Source: Halopseudomonas xinjiangensis
Lineage (GTDB): Bacteria > Pseudomonadota > Gammaproteobacteria > Pseudomonadales > Pseudomonadaceae
Length of the DNA stretch: 64,000 bases
Assembly: GCF_900104945.1 (NCBI RefSeq)
Contig: NZ_LT629736.1
Coordinates: forward strand, 992,001 to 1,056,000
Direction: 5' to 3'
The first letter of the stretch is position 1. Every line of letters starts with the position of its first letter. A program made the position numbers and the translations under genes. Of the stretch, positions 35,266 through 44,813 are shown in pieces. The notes beneath the pieces are model-generated. The model made no database searches. It was not told the origin of the DNA and saw only the letters and a program-made list of their open reading frames with translations.

Positions 35266-37572
35266 TCAATACTCCGGCAGCGGTTTGCGCCCGCGCTGCG
35301 GGTGTTCAACCGCGAAGGATCCGACCTGCCACCAGCCCGGTAATAGTTCACGGACCTGAGGCTGGCCGAAGCGATCATCCAGCAGCATCACCATGCCGCG
35401 GTCAGATGTGGTGCGGATAACCCGGCCTGCCGCCTGAACCACCTTCTGCAGACCGGGATACAGATAGGCGTAGTCGTAGCCATTGCCGAACATGGTTTGC
35501 ATGCGTGCACGGATTTCCTCGTTCACTGCGTTCACCTGAGGTAGACCTAGCGTGGCGATAAAGGCGCCAATCAGTCGCGCGCCAGGCAAATCGATGCCTT
35601 CGCCGAACGCCCCGCCGAGCACGGCGAAGCCGATGCCTCGCGACGAGTCGGTAAAACGGTCGAGGAAAGCCTGGCGCTCGGCTTCGCTCATACTGCGCGA
35701 TTGTTCCCACAGCGGCACGTCGGGATGATGGATACGCACATGATCGAGCACTTGCTGCAGGTAGGCGTAGCTGCTGAAGAACGCCAGATAGTTACCCGGC
35801 TGCCTCCTGTATCGGTCAGCCAGCACCCGGCCGATTGCCTCAAGACTACCGCCACGGTGCTGGTAGCGCGTCGAAACGTTGCGCGCGATGCTCACGTCCA
35901 GCTGGTCGGCGGAAAACGGGGATTCGACTTCCAGCCAACGGGTACTCGAGGGCAGCCCAAGCAGGTCCATGTAATACCGCGATGGGCTCAGGGTGGCGGA
36001 GAACAGCGTTGCGCTGTGAGCCAGCGCGAAACGGGTCGCCAGATAAGGCGCGGGTACGATATTGCGCAGGCAGAGCGTGGAAAGCGTGCGCTTACCCGGC
36101 CGTGCGTGACGGGTTATATCGAAAAGGGAGTGGTCGCCGTACGTTTCCGCCAGGCGCGTGAACAGCATGGCGTCGAGGTAAAAGCGCAGCAGTGCGGCAT
36201 CGTTGCCGGTGGGCTGGTCAGTCAGGTGATCCGTAATGGCGCTGACCGCTTTCTGCAAGCTGAGAATGAACAGGTCGGCGATGGCAGGATAGATCTGATA
36301 GTCGGCCTGCTGTTCCTTGTGTAGCTGGTTCCAGTGCCGGTTCACCCGGTCCAACGGTGACTTGAGCGCCGTCGGCGCGACCGCGCGCAACTCATTGAAG
36401 CGGCCCTGGTCGAGCTCGGCTGTGTACATGCCGCGCCCGCGATCGACCAGATTGTGCGCCTCGTCGACGAGCAGGGTCACACGCCACTCATTGAGCACGG
36501 TGAGACCGAACAGCAGTGCGGTCATGTCGAAATAATAGTTGTAGTCGCAGACCACCACGTCTACCCAGCGGCACAGCTCCTGACTCAGATAATACGGGCA
36601 CACCTGGTGTTTGAGCGCAACGTCGCGAACCTGCTGCTGTGTCAGCCAGTTGCCAGCCAATGCTTCCTGGCGAGCGGCCGGCAGTCGATCGTAGAAGCCT
36701 GTCGCCAGCGGACAGGACTCCCCATGGCAAGCGCGATCCGGGTACTCGCAGGCCTTGTCTCGTGCCACGTGTTCCAACACTCGCAGCGGCATCGACTCTT
36801 CCTGACTGCGCAGCACCGCCAGCGCATCGAGCGCCAGGCGCCGGCCGGGAGTTTTCGCAGTGAGAAAAAACAGGCGGTCGAGGTTTTGTCCCGGGAAGGC
36901 CTTGAGTTGCGGGAACAGCGTGGCCAGCGTCTTGCCGATGCCTGTGGTGGCCTGCGTCATCAGTGTGTCGCCATCCCGTGCAGCGCGATATACGGCTTCG
37001 GCCAATTGACGCTGACCCTTACGGAAACTGTCGAACGGAAAGCGCAACTGCTCCAGGCTGGCATTGCGCGCCTGGCGGTGCGCATCTTCCTGACGCGCCC
37101 AGGCGACGAATCGCGAGCACTGCAGCTCGAAGAACGCACGCAGAGTGTCGGCGTCGAAGCGCTCGCGGAGCACCGTTTCCTTCTGCGAAATCACATTGAA
37201 ATACACCACGGCCAGATCGATCTCGTCGAGCTCCTGCTCGGTGCACATCAGGTGTCCGTAGATTTTCGCCTGAGCCCAGTGCAGCATTCTATGGTTTTGC
37301 GGGATGCGATTGACGTCGCCGCGGTGAGTCTTGATCTCTTCGAGCAAATTGGCGACCGGGTCGTAGCCATCGGCGCGGCCAGCTACGAGCAGCCCCGGAT
37401 ACTCTCCGGCCAGCGATACCTCACTGAGGTAGGCAGGGCCCCTTCGCAGCACGACGGTGCGATGTCCGGCGATGCCTTCCTGGGCGGTGGGGGCGGGCGT
37501 GAAGCGCAGATCCAGATCGCCTTCCTTGGCGGTGAATTCGCACAGGGCGCGTACCGCGATGCGGTAGTTCAT
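35266..37572 (-). CDS. PD-(D/E)XK nuclease-DinG/XPD-type helicase fusion
   Basis: 768 aa from the ATG at 37572, which overlaps the upstream stop as ATGA. Residues 1-130 look like a RecB/Cas4-type nuclease domain: GRADGYDP (Asp), LLEEIKTH (E-x-K) and HWAQAKIYGHLM (Q-x3-Y). Then an SF2 helicase of the XPD/DinG group: Walker A ATTGIGKT (208-215), Fe-S cysteines C274, C281, C286 with further Cys at 324 and 333, and DEAH at 369-372. Motif VI-like QAAGRVIRTTSDRG is near the C-terminus. Probable ATP-dependent 5'-3' DNA unwinding in repair, working with the VRR-NUC nuclease encoded just upstream. Confidence 0.9.
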   Translation of the reverse strand: MNYRIAVRALCEFTAKEGDLDLRFTPAPTAQEGIAGHRTVVLRRGPAYLSEVSLAGEYPGLLVAGRADGYDPVANLLEEIKTHRGDVNRIPQNHRMLHWAQAKIYGHLMCTEQELDEIDLAVVYFNVISQKETVLRERFDADTLRAFFELQCSRFVAWARQEDAHRQARNASLEQLRFPFDSFRKGQRQLAEAVYRAARDGDTLMTQATTGIGKTLATLFPQLKAFPGQNLDRLFFLTAKTPGRRLALDALAVLRSQEESMPLRVLEHVARDKACEYPDRACHGESCPLATGFYDRLPAARQEALAGNWLTQQQVRDVALKHQVCPYYLSQELCRWVDVVVCDYNYYFDMTALLFGLTVLNEWRVTLLVDEAHNLVDRGRGMYTAELDQGRFNELRAVAPTALKSPLDRVNRHWNQLHKEQQADYQIYPAIADLFILSLQKAVSAITDHLTDQPTGNDAALLRFYLDAMLFTRLAETYGDHSLFDITRHARPGKRTLSTLCLRNIVPAPYLATRFALAHSATLFSATLSPSRYYMDLLGLPSSTRWLEVESPFSADQLDVSIARNVSTRYQHRGGSLEAIGRVLADRYRRQPGNYLAFFSSYAYLQQVLDHVRIHHPDVPLWEQSRSMSEAERQAFLDRFTDSSRGIGFAVLGGAFGEGIDLPGARLIGAFIATLGLPQVNAVNEEIRARMQTMFGNGYDYAYLYPGLQKVVQAAGRVIRTTSDRGMVMLLDDRFGQPQVRELLPGWWQVGSFAVEHPQRGRKPLPEY

Positions 37573-39215
37573 GCGCCCGCCCATCGGACCTGGCAGACGT
37601 CCACCGGTATGTCATGCACGGCACAGAACGCCAGCCAACGGCGCTGGTTATCCTGCAGCCGGTCGCCGGGGCCCTTCACCTCGATCATCCGGTAACGTTG
37701 CTCGGCTGGCCAGAACTGGATGAGGTCCGGCATGCCGGAACGGTTGGCCTTGATATCGTCAAGCAGGCGATGGAAGCAGGCCGAAAGCTGTCTGGCAGGC
37801 AAGCATTCGAGAGCAAGGTCGAGCAGGGCGTCATCCAGAGCGCCCCAGAACACGAACGGCGACTGAATCCCGCATTTCTCGCGAAACGCCCGGCGAATCT
37901 GCGTTGCGTGGCTTCCATCTTCCAGCGCGGCGAAACCCTTGGCGAACAAAGCCTGCCTGCGTGCGCGGAAATCGCTGTCGAGCAGGTCGGCAGGTGCGGC
38001 CTGGAACGGGTGGAAGAAGGCGCCCGGTAGCGGGGCGAAGATGGCATCCCAGAACAACAGCCCGAACAGGCCGTTGATGAGCGTGTTTTCAACGTAATAT
38101 ACCGGCGCTTCAGGCTGCGCGAGATGTTCGCGCACGGCATATTCCACCGAGCCGACGTCCGGGCGCGCTAGCACAAGCTCCAGCACCCCGTGGGTGGGCG
38201 TGGGGACGCGCGGGGGGCGGGGCTTGCCGAGCTTGCCCGCTAGCCGGGTCTGGGCGCGCAGCATGAGTTGCCGTTCGCTGTCGCTTTCCGGCGCTTCGAG
38301 TGCATTGCGTACAAGCTCCCAGGCCTCGTCAAAGCGCTCAAGCTTCTCCAGCACGCGGACGCAACGCTGACGCGCCCCGGGGAAAGCACTGATGCGGTAG
38401 AGCCCCAGCGCCATCTCGCAATCCTGGCTGCGTTCCAAGTGCTGAGCCATGCGAAACAGCAGCTTATGGTGACGCAGGCGCAGCTGACGGTTGGCGCTTT
38501 GGAACCCACTGACGCGTTCGAGCACAGCGTTTACGTCTTCGCCATTGTCGAATGCTTCGCGACAGCGGAACAGGTGCAAATAGTCATCCACGTCCTGGCG
38601 GCAGTCGAACCCACGTGATGCGCTGCAGAAAGCCACCTGTTCATAGCGGAACACTCCCAGATCCGCCAGTACGAACTCGGACCAGTCCTGATTCAGATTG
38701 CCGAAGAACATCAGCCGCAACCGATCACAGCAATCGCCGACGGTCAGGGTGAGGACGGTATCGGTCAGCGCAGGGCACCAGTCCGCCAGCGGCTGCTCGG
38801 CAGTGCAGGGCATCTTTAGCAAGACAACCAGTTCGCTCTTGGCGATCGAGCGGTGAGGCACCTTTTCGGCGAAGTGTTCGACCAGCTCATGGCGGCGCAG
38901 CAGGCTGCACACCTCGGCGATACTCAGGGGGTGATTATTTTTCAGCCAGCCGTTATCGAGCAGCGCAGCCGCGGCGGTGCGAATATCGCCGATCTCCACG
39001 TAGCTCAAGCGCGACAGCCGGAAGTGTGGCCCCTTCCGCATCACCAGGCGCACCAGTAACGCCTGACTCGGTTCTGGCAGCTGGGCGAACCCTGCAAGGA
39101 AGGTGGATTCGTCCTCGCCCAGCAGATCGCCGTAGCGGGTCGCCACCCAGTCCATTGCTGTGCGGAAGTTGCGCAGATAGTAATCGCTGGGAAGGTCTGG
39201 GAGCTGCATGGTCAT
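37569..39215 (-). CDS. VRR-NUC domain nuclease (Fan1-like)
   Basis: 548 aa, the length of bacterial Fan1 proteins. The N-terminal half is helical (SAP/wHTH-like region, LVRLVMRKGPHFRLSRLSYVEI typical of Fan1), a TPR-like middle follows, and the C-terminal VRR-NUC domain carries Asp in SGMPDLIQFW and the E-x-K in YRMIEVKGPGDRLQDNQ. Family: structure-specific 5' flap nuclease that acts at DNA crosslinks. Overlaps the helicase start by 4 bases (ATGA), so both products are made together. Confidence 0.92.
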   Translation of the reverse strand: MTMQLPDLPSDYYLRNFRTAMDWVATRYGDLLGEDESTFLAGFAQLPEPSQALLVRLVMRKGPHFRLSRLSYVEIGDIRTAAAALLDNGWLKNNHPLSIAEVCSLLRRHELVEHFAEKVPHRSIAKSELVVLLKMPCTAEQPLADWCPALTDTVLTLTVGDCCDRLRLMFFGNLNQDWSEFVLADLGVFRYEQVAFCSASRGFDCRQDVDDYLHLFRCREAFDNGEDVNAVLERVSGFQSANRQLRLRHHKLLFRMAQHLERSQDCEMALGLYRISAFPGARQRCVRVLEKLERFDEAWELVRNALEAPESDSERQLMLRAQTRLAGKLGKPRPPRVPTPTHGVLELVLARPDVGSVEYAVREHLAQPEAPVYYVENTLINGLFGLLFWDAIFAPLPGAFFHPFQAAPADLLDSDFRARRQALFAKGFAALEDGSHATQIRRAFREKCGIQSPFVFWGALDDALLDLALECLPARQLSACFHRLLDDIKANRSGMPDLIQFWPAEQRYRMIEVKGPGDRLQDNQRRWLAFCAVHDIPVDVCQVRWAGA

Positions 39216-39415
39216 CTAGCTGGTTGGTTATCCAGTATTCTCCTCGGCTACGCTGCACGGAACAAGTCGGCAAGGCTGCAGCCCGTCGGACATTCGCCAA
39301 CACCCCCCGCCAGCCCGATACCCAGGCAAAAGGATCCCGAGTATCGGCCTGGAGCGCTGCGGGCTGGTGGGCCGCGGTGCTACTATTTCGCACATCGCGC
39401 TCAAGCGCCTCGTTC

Positions 39416-40060
39416 ATGGACAAGCACGTGACTTTGGAAACCTGGCTGGCCTTTTTGCTGGCATGCTGGATCATCAGCCTCTCGCCAGGGGCCGGCGCAA
39501 TCGCGTCGATGGCCAGCGGGCTCAACTACGGGTTCGCCCGTGGGTACTGGAACGCCATCGGGCTGCAGCTGGGGCTGCTGATGCAGGTCGGTATCGTCGC
39601 CGCTGGTGTCGGAGCGGTGTTGGCGACGTCTGCACTGGCGTTCACGCTGATCAAATGGTTCGGTGTGTTGTATCTGCTTTATCTCGCTTATCGGCAATGG
39701 AAGGCGCCGGTGGGGCAGATCGAGCCTAGCGCGCAACCCGCGCCTGCGGGCCGGCCTTTTGAACTGATAATGCGTGGTCTGGTTATCAACGCCAGCAATC
39801 CGAAGGCCGTGGTCTTCATGCTCGCCGTGCTGCCGCAGTTTCTCGACGTGACCAGGCCCTTGCTGGCCCAGTACACGGTTATTGCCGTGACGATGGTCGT
39901 CGTGGATCTGATCGTGATGGCCGGCTACACCGGGCTGGCCTCGAAAGTTCTGCGACTGCTGCGCTCGCAGCGTCAACAAAGGGTGGTTAACCGCAGCTTC
40001 GCCGGGTTGTTTGCCGCCGCGGCCGGGCTTCTCGCGCTGGTGAAGAAAGCCAGCGTCTAA
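39416..40060 (+). CDS. LysE/RhtB family exporter
   Basis: 214 aa, six membrane segments. Family signature WLAFLLACWIISLSPGAGAI (near start), then GLNYGFARGYWNAIG and NASNPKAVVFMLAVLPQF. A GTG at 39428 (giving TLETWLAFL, the common family N-terminus) is an equally plausible start. Amino-acid or homoserine (lactone) export is usual; substrate unknown. Transcribed divergently from the Fan1 gene; the spacer is 200 bp. Confidence 0.88.
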   Translation: MDKHVTLETWLAFLLACWIISLSPGAGAIASMASGLNYGFARGYWNAIGLQLGLLMQVGIVAAGVGAVLATSALAFTLIKWFGVLYLLYLAYRQWKAPVGQIEPSAQPAPAGRPFELIMRGLVINASNPKAVVFMLAVLPQFLDVTRPLLAQYTVIAVTMVVVDLIVMAGYTGLASKVLRLLRSQRQQRVVNRSFAGLFAAAAGLLALVKKASV

Positions 40061-40367
40061 TCGGGCGGTGCTGTGTGCACCCGCTACGTAACCCCGATTT
40101 TTGAATGACTCGTCCTCTCGCCTGGGAGTGTAGTTGAACGGTCCTGGGCATTTCCGTGGTCGATGCTCTGTAGCGCGAATCGTCGCGGTTTCGACAGGGC
40201 GTGAACCCGGCCGAGCGTATATTTGCGTGCAAAAAGATCCGCAGTTTCCGCACTTTTTGTGTCTTCTGGTTTCAGACCGAATGGTACCCAGCGAAGCGAT
40301 ACGCACCCGCCGCGTACCGGCTCGATCAAACCAAACGTTCCAGACCGGACGGAAATGAGGAGGCACC
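40061..40367. other. Intergenic region of 307 bp
   Basis: Between LysE and the lipoprotein esterase, both rightward. It must contain the esterase promoter; GAGGAGG lies 8 bases before that start. No gene or clear repeat seen. Confidence 0.4.
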
Positions 40368-41417
40368 GTGAGCCTGAAAGCGATCTGTTGGGCTTCTCTA
40401 TTACTGTTAGCCACCGGGTGTGGCGGTGGCGGGGGCGGTTCAGATAGCCCGCCTCCAGAAGAGCCAGTTGAAACGCCTACAGAGCCAATTCCCGAGCCCG
40501 CGCCGACTCCGACGCCTGAGCCAGAACCCACCCCGGAACCGGAACCGGAACCAGAGCCGGATCCGGGTGGCGGAGGCGGAACAACCGATCCAGAACCAGA
40601 ACCCGAGCCGGAACCTGAGCCCGAACCACTCCCTCCATCAGCCTCGCTGGGCTGCGGCGCAACCCAAATGTCTGCCGGCGTCAAATCGCTAACCATCAAC
40701 GGCGTCCAGCGTCAGTACGAAGTGCAGCTTCCCAGTGGCTACGATGCGGACACGCCATACCCGGTGGTGTTCGGCTTCCATGGCCGCGGTCGAGAGGGAG
40801 AATTCCAGAATTCGTCATACGGCAATCTCCAGTCGACCATGGGCGACAGCGCCATTCTCGTTTATCCGAACGGACTCTACATCGAGGACCAGACTGCCAC
40901 TGGAGAAAAGGTATCCAACAACGACGGAGAAAGCTGGGAGACCAGTGGGCCCGACGACTTGCTCTTTTTCGATGCCATGCTGACCGATCTTACCGAGGGC
41001 CTGTGCGTCAACGAAAATCGGGTGTTCGCCGCCGGTTTCAGCATGGGCGGGTACTTCAGCGCGAGGCTGGGCTGCGAACGCGGGGATGTCATCAGGGCAT
41101 TCGCGGCAGCCGGAGCCGGGCCGCCGGAAGCCAGCGTGAACAGCTGCCCTGGTTTGTCTGGCGCCTGGGTCGCGCATGACCCGGAAGACGTCTATATCGA
41201 CTACACCACAGGTGGTGTGGCGCTGCGCGAATATTGGAAGGACGCCAATATGTGCGGCGACGTCGAGACCGCGGTCGGTAGCAATGGCTGCGTTGAGTAC
41301 ACTTGTGGCGGCGAGAAGACCCGCTGGTGCGAATACAGCGAGGGCGCGCCCAACCACCACAGGTGGCCGGGCTTTGCGCCAAGCGAAGTGTGGAATTTCT
41401 TCCAGGCATTCAACTGA
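40368..41417 (+). CDS. Lipoprotein esterase of the PHB-depolymerase/feruloyl esterase type with Pro-Glu linker
   Basis: 349 aa. Lipobox LLATGC puts lipid-modified Cys at residue 18, followed by poly-Gly and a linker of about 65 residues made of Pro-Glu and Pro-Thr repeats (28-92). The catalytic domain (about 95-349) has VVFGFHGRG, nucleophile Ser225 in [10 protein letters not shown], probable Asp271 in VAHDPED and a C-terminal His in PNHHRWPG. Cys residues suggest several disulfides. Extracellular or outer-membrane esterase acting on polymers or plant-type esters; exact substrate unknown. The linker would hold the domain away from the cell surface. Confidence 0.87.
   Translation: MSLKAICWASLLLLATGCGGGGGGSDSPPPEEPVETPTEPIPEPAPTPTPEPEPTPEPEPEPEPDPGGGGGTTDPEPEPEPEPEPEPLPPSASLGCGATQMSAGVKSLTINGVQRQYEVQLPSGYDADTPYPVVFGFHGRGREGEFQNSSYGNLQSTMGDSAILVYPNGLYIEDQTATGEKVSNNDGESWETSGPDDLLFFDAMLTDLTEGLCVNENRVFAAGFSMGGYFSARLGCERGDVIRAFAAAGAGPPEASVNSCPGLSGAWVAHDPEDVYIDYTTGGVALREYWKDANMCGDVETAVGSNGCVEYTCGGEKTRWCEYSEGAPNHHRWPGFAPSEVWNFFQAFN
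40483..40629 (+). repeat. Hexanucleotide-rich repeat coding the Pro-Glu linker
   Basis: Two blocks of GAACCG/GAACCA-type units (Pro-Glu dipeptides) separated by a Gly-rich spacer. Slippage in such repeats could change linker length. It is coding, not CRISPR. Confidence 0.8.
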
Positions 41418-41428
41418 AGCGATCTATC

Positions 41429-41457
41429 CGACCGGCCCGCGTTGGGGGCCGGTCGGG
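41429..41457 (+). terminator. Terminator hairpin after the lipoprotein esterase gene
   Basis: CCGACCGGCCC and GGGCCGGTCGG form a perfect 11-bp stem with a 7-base loop, 11 bases past the stop; followed by a mixed T/C stretch. Confidence 0.7.
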
Positions 41458-41525
41458 CTGCTTCTCTGTTTGTGATACCCTTGCGCGCCGAGACAGCCTG
41501 AATCAGCAACTCGGATCAAAAATCA

Positions 41526-42962
41526 ATGACTTCCAGCAAAGTATGGACCCACAAGGGTACCTTCCTTCTCGCCGCGGTAGGCTCTGCCGTCGGCCTCGGC
41601 AATCTGTGGCGCTTCCCGTATCTCGCCGGTGAAAACGGCGGTGGCGCGTTCATCCTCATATACGCGCTCACCATCGCCATGGTCGGCATCCCGATACTGA
41701 TTGCCGAAACGCTCATCGGCCGGAACAGTCGGCGCAGCCCGATCATGGGTATGGCGCACCTGACCCGTACGCACGGGGCAAGCAGTGCCTGGCGCGTCAT
41801 CGGCTGGATGGGTGCCGCGGCGGCGTTCATCATTCTGAGCTTCTATTCGGTCATTGCCGGGTGGGCGGTTCATTACACCGGGCTCATGTTCTCCGGATCC
41901 CTGGCCGGGGCGAGCGCCGAAACGATCAGCGGCTCGTTCGATACCTTGCTGGGTTCGCCCGGTTTGCTGCTGGCCTACCACAGCGTATTCATCCTTGTAT
42001 CCGGTCTGATCGTGGGGATGGGCATTCACAAAGGTATCGAAGGCGGACTGCGCTTCATGATGCCGGCACTCTTTCTGATTCTGGTGATCGTGCTCGGATA
42101 CGGCCTGGTGGTCGGTGACGCGGCGGCCGCTTTCAGCTTCCTGTTTACCTTCAATTTCGACGATCTGAGTCTCGAAGGCTGGCTGGAAGCCATGGGCCAG
42201 TCGTTCTTCACGCTGAGCCTGGGCATGGGCGCGATCATGGCGTACGGCGCCTACATGTCCAGCGAAGCGTCTCTCACCCGTACCGCTTTCTGGATTGCCG
42301 CAGTCGATACATTGATCGCTCTCATGGCCGGGCTTGCGATATTTGCCATTGTTTTTGGCAGCGGACTGGAAGCAGGGCAGGGGCCGGGTTTGATGTTCGT
42401 CACCCTACCCATTGCTTTCGCCGGCTTGCCGGGCGGCGCGATCCTTGGCGGCGTGTTCTTCGTGCTGGTTATCGGTGCGGCGCTGACCTCGGCAATTTCG
42501 CTGATCGAGCCGGTGGCTGCCTGGTTGGTGGAGCGCTTCTCCATGAGCCGTCCCGCCGCCGTCGCGCTGATGGTCGTATTATGCTGGGCGCTGGGTTTGG
42601 TCACGGTACTGAGCTTCAACCTCTGGTCAGAGGGAACGCTGACTCACGAACTGTTCGGCAAGTCGCCCTTCGATGTGCTGGAGTTCATCACCAATATTCT
42701 GATGCCGCTTGGCGGGCTGCTCATCGCCTTGTTCGCTGGCTGGACCCTGAGCCGCAACGAGGTGCTACGCGAGATGAACACCTCGGAAGGCTGGTTCAAA
42801 CTGTGGCAATTCCTGGTGCGCTTCGTCGCACCGACCGCGGTCGCCTTCGTGTTCCTTCGGACCATCCCGCAGGTCGAAGGTTACGTAATCCCCGCAGTCG
42901 GCGCAGCGCTGATTATCGGCGGCTTTACCCTTGCGCGGACGCTCTTGGTGCGACGCTCCTGA
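41526..42962 (+). CDS. Sodium:neurotransmitter symporter (NSS/SNF) family transporter
   Basis: 478 aa with about 11-12 membrane segments. The N-terminus carries the family motif: LAAVGSAVGLGNLWRFPYLAGENGGGAFILIY, which builds the Na+ and substrate site. Bacterial members (LeuT-like, MhsT-like) import amino acids with Na+. The last 38 bases overlap the convergent ankyrin gene. Substrate unknown. Confidence 0.92.
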   Translation: MTSSKVWTHKGTFLLAAVGSAVGLGNLWRFPYLAGENGGGAFILIYALTIAMVGIPILIAETLIGRNSRRSPIMGMAHLTRTHGASSAWRVIGWMGAAAAFIILSFYSVIAGWAVHYTGLMFSGSLAGASAETISGSFDTLLGSPGLLLAYHSVFILVSGLIVGMGIHKGIEGGLRFMMPALFLILVIVLGYGLVVGDAAAAFSFLFTFNFDDLSLEGWLEAMGQSFFTLSLGMGAIMAYGAYMSSEASLTRTAFWIAAVDTLIALMAGLAIFAIVFGSGLEAGQGPGLMFVTLPIAFAGLPGGAILGGVFFVLVIGAALTSAISLIEPVAAWLVERFSMSRPAAVALMVVLCWALGLVTVLSFNLWSEGTLTHELFGKSPFDVLEFITNILMPLGGLLIALFAGWTLSRNEVLREMNTSEGWFKLWQFLVRFVAPTAVAFVFLRTIPQVEGYVIPAVGAALIIGGFTLARTLLVRRS

Positions 42963-43449
42963 GATAGGCAGCGGTATCCGTCGCTCCCATCGCCTGGGCA
43001 AGCTGCAGCGCAGTCTTGCCCTCGCTGTCGCGCATTTCGCTGTCGGCGCCTGCTTCGATCAATCGCAGCAGCAGGTCGGTGCGGTTGAACATCGCCGCGA
43101 ACATCAGCGCCGTCTTGCCGCCCGGAGGCAGCTGGTCCACCTCGGCGCCATACTCCAATAGCAACTCGACGATCGCGTGGTCTCCCTTGAATACGGCGCC
43201 GGCCAGCGGCGTCTGGGCGCGGTCGTTGGCCAGAGAAGGGTCACCGCCGTGATCAAGCAGCAGGCGAGTGGTCTCAGTCCGGCCATGGTAACTGGCGAGC
43301 ATGAGCAGACTGTCCCCGGTGGACGTCAACAAGTTGGCCGGCAAACCTGCGTCAAGCAGCGTGGCCAACTCGGCGGAATCCCCGTTGCGGCAGTGATTGA
43401 ACACCTTGTGGGCAAAGGCAAGGGTGTCGTCGTCTAGCATCGTTGGCAT
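42925..43449 (-). CDS. Ankyrin repeat protein
   Basis: 174 aa from the ATG at 43449 (AGGAA upstream). Four ankyrin repeats at about 40-165: GDSLLMLASYHGRTETTRLLLDHGGDP, then RAQTPLAGAVFKGDHAIVELLLEYGAEV, GKTALMFAAMFNRTDLLLRLIEAGAD and GKTALQLAQAMG. No signal. Small bacterial ankyrin proteins act in protein-protein binding; the partner is unknown. Converges on and overlaps the NSS gene by 38 bases. Confidence 0.88.
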   Translation of the reverse strand: MPTMLDDDTLAFAHKVFNHCRNGDSAELATLLDAGLPANLLTSTGDSLLMLASYHGRTETTRLLLDHGGDPSLANDRAQTPLAGAVFKGDHAIVELLLEYGAEVDQLPPGGKTALMFAAMFNRTDLLLRLIEAGADSEMRDSEGKTALQLAQAMGATDTAAYLRSVAPRASAQG

Positions 43450-43634
43450 GGAATGGTTCCTTTTGGCTACGGTCACAAGACTGGCACCGGATCGGGCGCA
43501 GGGAAAATAGATTTCGCCAATGCACTCGATCGGCACTGACAGCGCAACAGTCTGTTGCCGCCACGTCAGCGAGGTTTCTGTCATCATGTGTTGCTCCAGC
43601 GATCATTGTGTCTCGCTAGCCTTTCTGGTGGTTC

Positions 43635-44813
43635 ATGACTTTACGACTGCTGCTCATACTGGGCGGCCTCAGCGCATTCGGCCCGCTGGCCATCGATCTG
43701 TATCTGCCAGCTTTTCCGGCTATGGCCGCCTCGTTCGGTACGGACAGCGAGCACATACAGCTTAGCCTGTCTGCCTATTTCATTGGGTTGGCTTCCGGTC
43801 AGCTGTTTTACGGGCCGGTCGCCGACCGCTTTGGCCGTCGCAAACCGTTGCTGTTCGGCATCGTGCTGTTCTGTCTGGCTTCGCTGGCCTGCGCGCTGGC
43901 GCCGTCACTGGAATGGCTGTTGGCGGCGCGTTTCGCGCAGGCCTTGGGCGGTTGTGCCGGCATAGTGGTGAACCGGGCGGTTGTGCGCGATCTGTGTACA
44001 CCGATCGAAGCGGCGAAGGCGTTTTCCCAGTTGATGCTGGTGATGGGCGTCGCACCGATTCTCGCGCCTCTGGGCGGTGGCGCTCTGCTCGCCCTGGGCG
44101 GCTGGCCGCTGATCTTCCTGTTTCTGGCGGTGTTCTCCGGCGTGTATATCTTCGCGGTCTTCTTCGGCCTGCCGGAAACCATTTCGCAGACCACGCCCCG
44201 GGCGCCATTATCCAGTGCTTTGGGACGTTACGGCCGGCTGCTGCGCGAACCGGTGTTCATGTATCACGCGCTGACCGGTGGCATAGCCATGGCGGGGATG
44301 TTCGCTTACATCGCTGGTTCGCCTTTCGTCTTCATCGAACTCTATGGCGTGCCCGCGGAGCATTTCGGCTGGTTCTTCGGTGCGAACGCCGCAGGTTTCA
44401 TTCTCTTCGCCCAGTTCAACAGCCGCCTGTTGCGCCGCCGCTCGCCGGTCAAGGTGCTCAAGCTGACCAGCACGATCTACCTGGTGTGCACCCTGTTGCT
44501 GCTGATTGTAGCGCTCAGCAATCCCTCTTCGTTGTGGGTGATGATGCCGCCGCTGTTTGGCAGTGTCGCGGTTATCGCGTTGGTGCTGCCAAACTCTTCG
44601 GCCAGCGCGATGGCTGGTCATGGCCACCAAGCAGGCGTGGCTTCCGCCTTGATGGGCACCATGCAATTCGTGATCGCCGGCATTACCTCGGCCGCAGTGG
44701 GCGTGCTGCACAACGGTACCGCGGTGCCCATGGCCGCTGTCATGGCAAGCTGCGGCGTGCTTGTGGTCATCATGGCGAGGCAGGCCCGGCGAGCCAGCGC
44801 CGCCCAAGCCTGA
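43635..44813 (+). CDS. Bcr/CflA family multidrug efflux MFS transporter
   Basis: 392 aa, 12 membrane segments. FGPLAIDLYLPAFPAMAASFG at the N-terminus is the Bcr/CflA signature, followed by loop 2-3 motif GPVADRFGRRKPLL and motif C-like LVMGVAPILAPLGGGAL. Expected drug:H+ antiporter. The 3' end overlaps the convergent selB gene by 44 bases. Confidence 0.92.
   Translation: MTLRLLLILGGLSAFGPLAIDLYLPAFPAMAASFGTDSEHIQLSLSAYFIGLASGQLFYGPVADRFGRRKPLLFGIVLFCLASLACALAPSLEWLLAARFAQALGGCAGIVVNRAVVRDLCTPIEAAKAFSQLMLVMGVAPILAPLGGGALLALGGWPLIFLFLAVFSGVYIFAVFFGLPETISQTTPRAPLSSALGRYGRLLREPVFMYHALTGGIAMAGMFAYIAGSPFVFIELYGVPAEHFGWFFGANAAGFILFAQFNSRLLRRRSPVKVLKLTSTIYLVCTLLLLIVALSNPSSLWVMMPPLFGSVAVIALVLPNSSASAMAGHGHQAGVASALMGTMQFVIAGITSAAVGVLHNGTAVPMAAVMASCGVLVVIMARQARRASAAQA

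Noticed and set aside
36454-37695. Long ORF (413 codons) opposite the helicase gene
   Set aside because: Antisense to conserved nuclease and helicase motifs; its composition (Gln/Arg/His rich) is typical of shadow frames.
39026-39415. N-terminal extension of the LysE gene
   Set aside because: The extra 130 codons overlap the Fan1 gene start and are not part of the LysE family.
40483-40629. CRISPR-like or tandem repeat array
   Set aside because: The repeat is within the coding frame of the lipoprotein linker and has no spacers.
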